Shown in pieces: positions 34,101 through 46,100 of a stretch of 64,000 bases of DNA. Each line of letters starts with the position of its first letter. Position 1 is the stretch's first letter. Made by a program: the position numbers and the translations under genes. The stretch comes from Marthasterias glacialis (Eukaryota > Echinodermata > Asteroidea > Forcipulatida > Asteriidae), in NCBI GenBank assembly GCA_911728455.2, contig OU452239.1, positions 2,488,300 through 2,552,299 of the forward strand, in the 5' to 3' direction. Under the pieces are notes generated by a model, which saw nothing but the letters and a program-made list of their open reading frames with translations, was not told the DNA's origin and searched no databases.

Positions 34101-37100
34101 TTACGGCACAGTCGGTGACGTCGCTGGAAATGCAACCATCTACAGCTTCGGAAACGGTTCAAGCACACTTTATGTAAGTCCAAACAGCAGAAGTAACGCC
34201 ATCATTTCAGAAGTTAAAAACCTCACTAACATGGCTAATGCCCATTTCATACTTCGTGGGAATGTGAATGTGTAGCGAGATTTGACAATACAAATTTGCA
34301 ACGAACAATTCGCTCAAGTTGAACTGTCATGGCGGGATTCTTATTGGTGGAACTGCCGAAATATTTTTTCTTTGAGGGTACTGCTGGCACAAAGAAACCC
34401 TGACTTGACAATGCCAAAAGAAGAAAGATTCTCTTTATTGGATCGTCCGTTCCATTGCTCGACCAAGAAAATGTCAAACTCAAGCAGCGTGAATTGCAAA
34501 AAGGTTGGTCGTCACCCACGGCATAGGAGTGGCACTAACACCTGACTAAACACGGAACCATGGCTCCATTGCTGGCTCACTCTGACTTACCTCCGTTCAG
34601 CCGAAACACAATGTATGAACAATGCTGGAAGCCTGTCGATGCCACGTAAACCCGTTCTTGGAACAAAAGGACAAAGGTCTATAATCGCGGATTACACAAA
34701 AAACGCCTCTCAATGGCCACAAAATACGAGTAAACGCAAAACATTTTGTTGTCCTTGTGTGGATGAATCGAAGCGTTACACACTGTATGTGTGGTCTGCG
34801 CACGCCTATGCAGTTGGATGACCAGGCGTCCTTGGCTCCGGTGGTCCAAAATTATAAAATGGCGTCGCAAGATGACCTCTGTGGCCAGGCAGGGGAAACA
34901 TCTGCATGTATTGACGTCATCCGGTAACTGGTAAAACTTAATAAGTGCTTAGAGACACCCGTAGATAAAGCGTTATATAACAACTTATTATTATTATTAT
35001 TGTTATTATTATACTTTCCCTAGGTTGATACAGGAGTGGATGATTTCTTACCATACCAGTGCCAAGGTAGAAACAAGTATGGAAATGCCCTTCATCGTAT
35101 ACAGTTTGAACGAGCTTGTAAGTTGACTTCGTTATCTATTTGATCTTTATGCTCGGCCGCAAAATCTTTTGGACAATTTCCTTAAAAGGGTAGGACTCAG
35201 GAGCTCAGATTGATCTGAAAGTGTGGATCAAGCTTAATTTTGCGAAGCAAAGTGTGATGCTACAATTCAAATTCGCTGAGATCAAACAATAGTTATACGC
35301 ATGTGTGAGGGCGCTGTTTGAGCTGCTGACATCTAATGCAAGAGGTCTGTTTGCTTCTCACTGGTTCAGATACGATGAAGAAGCCACGGAACATTCAGGC
35401 CCTTGAGACGACCTCAACATCCATAAAGGTCACCTTCGATGACCCCGTCGAGGTCGGCGCAGATTACCCAGAATACCTTCGGATCTTGGGTTACGTTGTT
35501 GCCTACGGGGTGTATGGACAAACGAACCAGCAGTACCAAGAGTTTCAGGATCGTAAGTACCAAACCAATTGCATTTATGATTTGACATTATCAAGGTTAT
35601 GTTGGCTAACCCTTTCCTTACCATAGGTGACTTTAGTTGACTGCACTCAAACCCCCCTTCCTTACCATAGGCAACTTCTGTCAACTGCACTCATACCCCC
35701 TTTTCCTTACCATAGGCAACTTCTGTCAACTGCACTCATACCCCCTTTTCCTTACCATAGGTGACTTCTGTCGACTGCACTCATACCCCCTCTTCCTTAC
35801 CATAGGTGATTTTAGTCGACTGCACTCAAACCCCCTCTTCCTTACCATAGGCGACTTTAGTGGTCTGCACTCATACCCCCTCTTCCTTACCATAGGCGAC
35901 TTTAGTCGACTGCACTCATACCCCATTTGTTATGAAGCTATAGTTTTGTCCATCTTCACCCTCCATACTTAAGCTTACAATTGGAAAGACAAAGATGAGA
36001 TCTTTCTAATGATGATAAAATAAAAAATGTTGCTGTTATGCAATCCTTTCAAATACGAGTGGAAAGATCCGAAATGCCAAACATCTACAAAGTGCCTTAT
36101 GATTGTGCACAGAAGAGTGATTGAGTTTACAGATCACTTTTAGGAAACAAAGATCAAGAACTTGGACAATTATTGGCTGATCTCAATGATTTTTAGACCA
36201 TAAGAAAGAGAATTCAATAAGTAAGACTTTTTTACTACTTATTTTGCAAGTTGATAACAGAGTTTGTAAAATTGGCCTTTGAAAGAAAGGCTTTCTGTTG
36301 TCTAAGAATGTGTGCTTCACGCTTCAGTGGTCAAACAATGTGGTCCCCAGCAGTTGTTTATGTACAAACATTTCGGTAACGAAAGGGTTAAATACGGAAA
36401 GAATGCAAAATTAACAATGGGTAACTCTGGGTTGAACCTGATGTAACCCCAGTGTTTTCCAAGGTACAAAGAGGTTACACAAGGTTCAACCCCAAGTTAC
36501 CTCTCTGTGCTTAATTTTGCTTTCTTCCCTAAAGGCTCGAGTACATGCTGTCCTAAGATTATAGAGAGCCGTAGGCGCAAGATGGAGAACTGGGCCTATC
36601 TACTGTTGGAAAGTGAAATACGCATGGGCGCCATTTCGGCAAATGAATGCCTGTGTTTCCCACTGATAGCAATTGTCCTTGTCTACACTGGTCCACACAT
36701 ATCAGTGTTGTATCAATAGAGTCACTTGCCGAAATGGCGTCCAGTGAGATTTCACATTTCAGCCAGAGTTCCCCATCTTGCGCCTACGGCGCTCTGTAAT
36801 CTTTGATGCTGGCCAACAACAATGTGCCACTTTATAAATAGTGTCAAATTTAAATTTTTCAATTTTTTTCTCTTCAAAGTTCAAACTACAACTTTTTCAA
36901 ATTTCAAGTTCAAATGTTTTCAAAATTTGAATGCTTCCGTTCCCTCCGTGTAGTATCATGCCCTCTGATTTTCTCGTACCTATTTTGTGTCCCACAGTCT
37001 GTTCACCAACAGAGTTCCAGTGCGGTAGACTGTGCGTGGAGAAGGAGCGTAGATGTGACGGCCTGATGGACTGCCTGGACAACAGTGATGAGATTAATTG

Positions 37101-40100
37101 CAGTAAGTCTATGATATCCCCTTCTTGTAACTGTTGTTTTAGTTCCACTAGTATCTGAGCATCAGTTGGACAACCGGTTTTCACCTTTGACATCCAACTT
37201 AACCCTCTTCTGAAAAAGTGATTTTATTCGGCTGCACTCATACCCCCTCACTGCTAAGAACAGGCCTCAAATTTACCTACGGCACCCACAGCAATTGCCG
37301 TGGTGCCCTTTGCAAAGTTACAATACAAGTTTACATTTTCCTCATAGAAGTGCCCCTTACCAGAGAAAAATTGCCGTGCCCTATCAGGAGCGAAGTTCAA
37401 GGCCTGTAAGAATGGTATTCTTGAAATAAGAATAAAACCTTGTTTCGAGATAAATATTCTTGTGTTACTCCCTAGAAATTGTTTTTATGAAGATTTTTGG
37501 GAGTGACACGAGAAAAGTTTTCTTGATATAAGATTTGTTCTTATTTCAAGAACACCATTTTCAGCAGTGCTCTTCTTTACTATTGGTGACTTCAGTTGGC
37601 TCAAGCTTATTACACAAAGAAGCACTCAAGCGTGAGCACAAACGGCATTTGTTATGAAGCTGTAGTTTTTGTCCATCTTCACCCTCCAAACCCAAGCTTA
37701 CAATGGTTGGAAAGAGTAAGATCAGACCTTTCCAATGATGGTAAAATAAAATAAGGTTGCTATGATTTAATCCCTTCAAATTGGAGTGGAAAGAACTGAA
37801 ATGCCAAACACCCATGTATTGCCATATATGGTTGTGTTCAAAAAAGTGTTTGAGAATCCAAGGGCGGATTTCACAAAGCACTAGGACTAGTCTTATCTTG
37901 AGCTAGGATGAGTAACTAGTCCTAACTTACAGGACTAGTCATACGTTAGGACTTGTCCTAAGTTAGGACTAGTTTTGTGAAATCCACCCCAGATTGCACT
38001 TAGGCATTAGGAAAGTAAAGGTCAAGAACTGGCTGTTTATTGACCCGATTTTGATTGTTGTATAATGAGAAAGGGAATTTGAATAAGCAAGAAAGTTTTC
38101 ATTATTTTGGATATAAGTCCATTGAGCTAGCTCTATGGTGGTATTGTATAATGGGGTGTGATCCCTGGCTACACGGCAATAACTGGTTAAAAAGCTTCTG
38201 GCTGGCTCCCCCCGAACAAAAATATTGACAAAATCGGGAGACCTCCAACATTAGGCCTGGATAGCTCAGTTGGTAGAGCGTCGGTGCATATATTTGTGGT
38301 CGCAGGTCCCAATCCCGTTCTGGTAAATTTGTCTTTGCTCATCGAAAAAATTGATTCAAACTGATTCGGTATTGAAATGGTTAATTCATAATTGGCCCCA
38401 TGACACTGGGCTTACACTGTGGTCTGGTGGTTAAAACATCTGCAATGTAACACAGGTGGTTGTGAGTTCGAATCCAATCCGAGTAGCCTGTGGATTAATT
38501 TATTTGTTTGATTCGTCCATAGATCCTGATGATGATTGCCCAGGAGGCTTCAAATGCCCGGTCAGAGATGGCGGCGTTAACCCATGCATCCCTCTGGCCT
38601 ACGTCTGTGATAAATTCAGTGACTGTGTCGACGGGGCTGATGAATCTGAAGAGTCCTGTAACTCCTTCTATAGACCCATGAGTAAGCTCTACCTGTCCTT
38701 GCATGGTTCCCTGTATAAGCAGAGATAATTATAGTGCAAAGTGTTGTTTTATATAAGGGTACCAGACTTTTTATTCCTCGCAGCCTCACTATGGTTTCAT
38801 TGAATGGAATGGAAGATAAAATGGCTGACTGCAATAAGGCTCTTAACCAGGGATTATGCTCAACCTACATTCCTACAGTTTGTCCACCAAGGTTTGGCAC
38901 CAGATCCTATCTTTTCACACGCTTCACTCATTTCTCTTTGCGTGTAATGACAATGATACACTTCATGTTAATTGCAGGTGACCTGACTATTTATCGTTCA
39001 AGCGTCATACTTCAAAACTAAACTCCACATACCGTGCAGGAAAAAAATACTGAGTGCTTTGAGACGCCCATCGGGTGTCATAAAGCGCTATATATGAACT
39101 TCGTATTATTATTATTATTATTCTGTTTTGACTGGTATTCGTTCATCATTTTCTTTGTGTAGTTGCCGATGTTATAGTGACTGGGCTGCGTCCAGATCGT
39201 ATCTATCAGTTCCGCGTTGCTGTCATCAATGAGGTCGGTTGGGGTGAATGGTCGGTCAACCAAACGGAACGGACTCTTGATTATGGTAATGTAGACTTAT
39301 TCACATTGCTTCCCAATTTTAAATATATTTCAAAGTGATGTTTGAAATTTTGCATGTATACACAAATCCTAGCACTGCTCGTTTATGGTGTTTTACACCA
39401 CCAACACAACAATAATGCATCAGTGCGCATATGTACCAACTAGCATGGACGATTCACAGTGCGTGTGCACAGACGCGCACGTGTGGCGGCCATAGCTGCG
39501 ATGGTGTAAACGCCCATGAGCAACCTGCTCGGATTAGTCTATTGCAGATAAACAGAATGAAATACTCTTCCCTGGGGAGAAACGCTGATAAATAGCTCTA
39601 AAATGTAGAAGGCCTTGGGTTCAAATATCACCTCAGCACCCAATGTGAAACTCTTATCATCATGATCATGTGTTTGGCAAAACATTTCAGTCGTAATTTC
39701 TACCAGCCGTGGACTTTGTATTTTTTTCTCTGTACCCAGGTCCACCGGGTGAATCGCAGATATTTGAGAGGGAGCCAGATAGAGATACGATGTATGAGCT
39801 GGTGTGGATTGAACCGTATGACGACGGAGGTTCCCCTATAAACGCTTACGAGATAGTCTACTCAGAGGTAGGGAAATATTTGGGTAGTGAATTATGGGAT
39901 GTTTTCAGATACAGTGTTTTGGTAGAGACGTTAAAGTCCACAACCAAGACCTAAGGGTTTGAGACCAAGTATGAGGCTTGAAGAGTGGAGACAGAGACCT
40001 GACTGCCCGAGACCAAGGCAAATACAGACTGAGAGTGAGACCAAGAAACCCAAAACCAATCATCAGACCCAAAGCTACCAAACCAAGCCCTAAAAGGACC

Positions 40101-43100
40101 AAGTATGAGGATTAAAGAGTGGAGACAGAGACCTGACTGTCTGTGGCCAAGACAAAGACAAAGACAAAGACTAAGACCAAGAAACCCAAAACCAATCCTC
40201 AGACTCAAAGCTCCGAAACCAAGCCTTAAAAGGTCTGTGACCATGTGTGAGGCTTGAAGAACGGGAGACAGAGACCAAACTACCTGAGACCAAGACAAAG
40301 ATTGAGATCGAGAAGGCCACAACCAGTCCTCAGACCCAAAGCTCTGAGATCGAGCCCTGAAGCTCTGTGACCAAGTGAGGTTTGAAGAGTGGAGACAGAG
40401 ACCTGACTGCCCGAGACCAAGACAAAAACTATAAAGACTTGGATGACTAAAACTGAGTCGGGGACTGAAAATTAGACTGAGACCTAGCCCTAGACTTGGT
40501 GGCTCCAAACCAAGCCCAAGTTCAAGACCTCCAGGACATGTATCTCGACCTTGAGATCCTCACTTTTGAATTATACAAAGTATGTCAAATAAAGATGACA
40601 CATCAGATGTCAGGGTTAACCTTAATATTATTAGGTACATAAATGGATACTGGAATAACTTCTTTTTGTTAATTTTCAAACGGAGGATGGAATGGTTTCT
40701 TTTTATCAACTCTCTCCTGAAGATGATCAGAGCATACTGATCGAAACATCGAGTTGTGACACCACCGGTTCTTTTCAGATCCACAACAACCATGACAACT
40801 CAAAAAAGAGATTCACGGTGTTACCAGAAACCTTACTAGATTTAATCAGCAACTTATTTTAATTCACAGGTTAGGAGTGCGGATGATAATGAAATTGGTC
40901 TGGACCCAGTGAAGATCCCGGCGGACAAAGACAGCGACACTGCCCCAATCCATCGGTACCTCCTCACCAACCTCAAACCAGGGACTTACTACTACCTGGA
41001 GTTATACGCTGAGAGCACTTACGGGAAAAGTGAACCGACCACTCTTAATTTCAGAATGAAGGGTGGGGCTCCGGTTCAACCAGTAACGGACAGGCCAATA
41101 GGTATAGTGTGGTTTACGATGGACTTAAATACAGCAGCGTAGCCAGGATTTTTTCACGGGTTGGGGGGGTGGGGGGGGGGGCTAGGTACAGTGTTTATGG
41201 AATCACATGTATCAACATTTTTTGGGGGGGCATGAGCCCCCAGCCCCCCCCCCCCCCCTTTGGCTACGCTGCTTGTATACCTTGCTTTCGATTTCTCCCC
41301 ACAGCCAAAATTTCATAGTTTGAGAAAAATCACGTTTAAAGCTGAACTACTCTTCAAATTGTTGTTTTGGACACTGCTTACCGTTTGTACTTTAAAGTGT
41401 AACTACCAAAATAAAGTTTTGTTCTTTGATCATACAGAACTGTTAATGCGAAAGTCATGCCCTTTATAATGTGGCAGTAACACCCATCCCTTTTTGATTC
41501 TGGTAGTATGGCAATAGCTCTAGGCACCCTTTTAAAGGCGCTGGCTTCTGGAAAACAAACAGCCGTCGGGTATCTCTCACAGTGAGAAAGGCAACTCAGT
41601 TACACGTTGTATTTGTGTACATGAACATGTACATAAATGTTTCGTGCCACGAAATTGGCCGTCGGGCAATGGCGATGAGCCTGCACCTTTAAACATATAA
41701 CAAAAAAAGAAGGGAACAAAAAAGAAAGAAAAACACAAACTGTCATTGACTGTGACAATACATCAAACAAAGCCTGTTATGCAGATCAGATGGCTCCACT
41801 TATCAGAGGGTTAGATCTGGATAGGGCTGTATGGTCATCCACAGAACAAATACGAAGCCCTTCTTGTTAAAATCGATGGACTTTGATCTCCCCTATCAAC
41901 TCTGTACACTTGACTCCTTACAGATCTTCAAAAGCCAACTTAAATCTTTCAATCTGCTTACCTTTAGTCCATTGCACTTGTCATGTCCACATGAAGTGCT
42001 GTGAACTCTTTTGCCTGAAATTTTTCTTTATTTCACTAAGCGCCTTGAAGTAGGAAACTAGAATGACAGCTTTTTTTTATTTTTATTTTTTTTTGTGGAA
42101 GTCGCCAGACACACAAGGCCAGTAAGCCACTCAAGGTGTGGGCTACAAACTAACTTTCTTTCCATGGGGCCGTTGCCACCTACTCCTGGGGCTGAAACAG
42201 GGTTACCCCCTTTACAGTCCGTAAGGATGTAGGCTTGGGTATCATCCATCAGAAGCCTGGCTGGTAGAGCAGAAGGCTCTACCTCTCCAACTTTACAAAA
42301 TGCCTGATGATTGGTTGATCTTTCTTCGTTACAGGACCTGGTCTTCGCATCGGAGAGCTACCCATCTCAGCTTTCATTGGGATCCTAGTAGGAGGCTTCT
42401 TCATCCTTTTACTCTTCATCGATGTCTTGTGCTACTGCACCAACAAGTGTGGGCTGACTATGTGTATCTGCGTCCACATGTGCGGAAAACAGTCACCCGA
42501 AGAAGAAGAGATGCAGGCAGTGGAGTATGGGTATGTCCTTCAATGTTCAATTTGTCTTGGATACTCTTGAAACTTGTTGGAACTGGGAGCCATTTACATT
42601 ATAACTGGATTCATATTGATCCAATTCACCTGACGTCATCACCGCAATAGACCATTATCATGCTGTTACCATCTTGGTCAAGTTCCCTGTATCCAATAAC
42701 AGTAATGAATCCTAATTTTCATTGTACAAAAAAGAAACCAGACTCTTTCCCGTTCCAGCCTCGGTTTGGTAACATTGATTTGAATGGGAAGAAATCAAGA
42801 TGGCCGCACCATGATGAAGGTCTATAGCCTAAGATTTTGTGAGTTGTTTGCGTACGTGTTACTATGCAGAGCGCATTTTACGCGACATGCGTTGTTAGAC
42901 ATGCACCATATCTTTACTTTTGACTCCAAAAATGTCAGACCACGGGCAGACAGAAGCCTTATGGGACGTCTAGAACACGAGGTTTGGGTTCCAAATCCCA
43001 CCGGAGTAGATGCCTGTGGATTTATTTTCCGCAGGACTTGGGGGGTGGGGAAAGTACTGAGTATAGACTAATTCGAGCAGCTCGTTCATGGGCATTTACA

Positions 43101-46100
43101 CCACCGCAGCTATGGCCGGTGCACGTGCTCGTCGGTCCACACACACAGTGAATCATCTATGCTGATTGGTACATTTGCGGGCTGACGCGCTATTGTCGTG
43201 TCGCTCTTCAGCATGTGGCAGCCATAGCTTCAGTGGTGTAGAACACTATAAACGAGCGCTGCTCGAATTAGTGTATACATTGCTTATCATACATCGGTGT
43301 ACAGTAAAACCAAATTATTTAGTATCCAACAAATTTACTATAAGAATTTATACAATACACAATATCTTTTTAAAAACTTTCCTCCACAGCTAAAGTTTGC
43401 TCAGGGTTTACTACCTCCATGATGTTTCCTCTATGCTTTTTGTTCTTCTTTCTTTAATTTCACTTGAGCGATTAATCACTTCTTTTACTCCTTCGAACAT
43501 CGTCTTTTAGAATTGCAGCATCTTCAGTCGGTGAGAGGATGAAAATGCAACGGCTTGCCGAGGTGGAGTCGGAGATGAACTATCTGGAGTACCCTCAGAG
43601 TCAGGATGGGTGTGTTGTAGTCAACAAATCTTTAGTATTGTAACAGAAACTCATGGCTTGAATTTTTGAGCAAAATCTTCACCAGACTGCATGCCTTTGT
43701 AGCTCTAAACTTTCACTGGACCAGGACTAAATTTTTACGAGACCAAAAATAGTTGTTTCAAAATTTGTTTAGGGTGGCATGGGTGGTGTGTGCGTAAAGC
43801 GCTCGCCTCTCACCAATGTGTCCCTGGTTCGATTCGAGGCTAGGGCCATATGTGAGTATAGTTGTGCGTTGGTTCTCTCCTGTGCCATGAGGGTTTTTCT
43901 CCAGGCCATCCGGTTTTCCTCCCTCCGGAAAAACAAAACACTTTCCATCTCAGGCTGTGCTCCGTGGTCATGGGTTGATGTGGGTGGCTGCCAAGGGTGC
44001 CCTTGAATGCCTGCAGCTCAAACATGTGTAGCCACGTCCTTCGCAATTCAGCTTCTCAGCTGCCAGTAAGGATGATTAGCCTCCCAAAATATTATTATTA
44101 TTATTATTTATATGTGGCGAACTTGAAGAGGAGGTATGGGCTGAAAAAGCTTAAGTATACTTTAGTGAATCTGAGTTTTTTTGAAAAACTAGACTGTAGG
44201 ACTTGTTCATGCCTGAAATTTCATCTTTGAGAGGGCAAGGCCATTTTCATTTTGCAAAGGGCACTTTCATTGGAAAATAGTAAAGTCTATGGGAAACTTT
44301 TGAAGGGGCAATGGAAATTTGGGTGTTAAAGTTTTTCAGCACAGTTATGAGTCAAATTAGATGTCAAATTACATACCCAAACCCATGCACTAAAGGCAAT
44401 CATAGTCCAACTGGAAAAAAAAAAAACGTTCTGAGAAGTCTGTTGGAAACTTTTGAAGGGGCACCAAGGCCAAGACCAGGGCAACAGAGGCTGTGGCCTC
44501 TGTGGGGTCTGACTAAGGCCTGCTTGATCTGTTTTATGTTACTGACCGAGTGCTTAAAATACTGGACTCTGGCCAGTGGTCCAGTGGGAGTTTTGAGCCT
44601 TGTAACTACATATATAAATAACATGGCCTTTTATTTTGGTTATTGACTGTACTGAAATGCTTTCATGCTAGTAGATGCTTGGATTGGAAAAGCTGTTTGG
44701 GGGAGGGAGGGGGGGGGGTTATATTTTGATGGGGAATCACGTCGTGTAAATCCACACAACTAAAGCCATCTGACGTTTGCAACCACATTTTAAAAAACCT
44801 TTTGAGGTATCAGAGGCAAAGAATTTGACCACCGAATATTTTCAAGTCAGTGTGGGTTGTGGAAACCAAGCAGAGGTCTTCTGTCAGTTTTCTCTTTTTG
44901 CTGGAGGAGGGGAGATTGGTAAAATATAAAACTACATTTGTTCTTATTTCGAATGATCTTAACCCCTACCCCCTTTTTTTATAAGAATGGGATTGGGGAG
45001 GGGGCTATCTTGTTGGTAAGTTATAACGTTTTGAAGCCAGAATGGGCCTCTGTTTTTACTGCAAGAGGGCACCCTTCGGGGGTAGATTGGGGGTCAAACC
45101 ATAGAAATAGTACGGTAAACCAGATGCAGTTAGACTTCTAATAAACCAGTTAATCGACAATTTTTTTAGGGTTTTTTCATTGACAGTGTTTACATAGTAA
45201 TCAGTGTGAGACACTTGCTTGGAAAATTTGTATTTTTAATGTTTTGAATTATTTTTGTACTTTCAAAATGGAAATAGTATTGCGCCCTCTTGCTGTCAAA
45301 AAATACAGCCTATTGCGGTGTAACGAATGTTACATGTACATGTATGTGTACCATTCGTTTGCACTTCACTTCCGGCTCCAAAACGTCATCGCTTACCAAC
45401 AGGATAGGGCTATCCATGAAGTGCATTGTCAGACAATACATGTACTTGCAGAACTAACTTCATGTCATCATACTAATTCCTAACATGAAAAGCTAGAAGA
45501 TTTTTCCAGTTGTTATCGAGACAGGAATTTTGAGGCTCTATCTGGTACCAAGCCACTGCACATATATGTACATGCTCATTTCAGCCAATGCACATTACTA
45601 AACCTCCTACTCTCTGACTATTCAATATCATCCACTTTGGTTTTTAATGATAAACTATGCCATCCTGTAATATGGTATCATGCGGTAAATGCTAGATCTG
45701 CACAGTACACAGTCAACCCTCCTACTGTTTGACCATTCAATATCATCTGCGGTGATTTTGAATGATACGAAACTATGCCAGCCCGCAGTATGATATCATG
45801 TTGTGAATGTATCTGCACAGTACACAGTCAACCCTCCTACTGTCTGACCATTCAATATCATCCGCGGTGATTTTGAATGACAGGAAACTATGCCAGCCTG
45901 CAGTATGATATCATGTTGTGAATGTATCTGCACAGTACACAGTCAACCCTCCTACTATCTGACCATTCAATATCATCCACCATGTCTACTATGGTTTTAA
46001 ATGATACAAAACTATGCCAGCCTGCAATATGATACCATGTGGTGAATGCATTACACAATACACACTTTAAAGTGCAGACCAAAGTGATGGAATTTTAAGA

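Larger units (their letters stand above)
35370..39285 (+). other. Split FN3-1 domain: half exons flanking the LDLa exons
   Basis: Exon 35370-35552 codes the first FN3 half (strands A to C', with LGYVVAYGVYG and YQEFQD). Exon 39163-39285 codes the second half (strands E to G, with VTGLRPDRIYQFRVAVINE and WGEWS). Aligned by eye to NCAM FN3-1, the break falls between strands C' and E. The first half ends in phase 1 and the second begins in phase 1, so direct splicing gives a normal uninterrupted FN3. The intervening 3.6 kb holds the two LDLa exons, a 45-bp tandem repeat, a foldback element and other small repeats. Confidence 0.85.

Noticed and set aside
38257-38330. Possible tRNA gene
   Set aside because: Good A-box and a B-box-like match, but the acceptor stem does not pair and the sequence continues as a SINE body.
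39951-40508. 185-codon minus-strand ORF rich in Ser/Leu/Gly
   Set aside because: Lies in intron 14 of a plus-strand gene and is the antisense of a degenerate roughly 125-bp tandem repeat.
40700-40800. Possible retroelement 3' tail (CTGAAGATGATCAGAGCATA, TGATCGAAACATCGAG)
   Set aside because: The motif recalls tails of several dispersed element families, but no coding region or defined end is present, so no family is named.
43523-43609. Alternative acceptor TTGCAG for the cytoplasmic exon
   Set aside because: It would put a stop five codons in; the upstream acceptor TTTTAG at 43510 keeps the frame.
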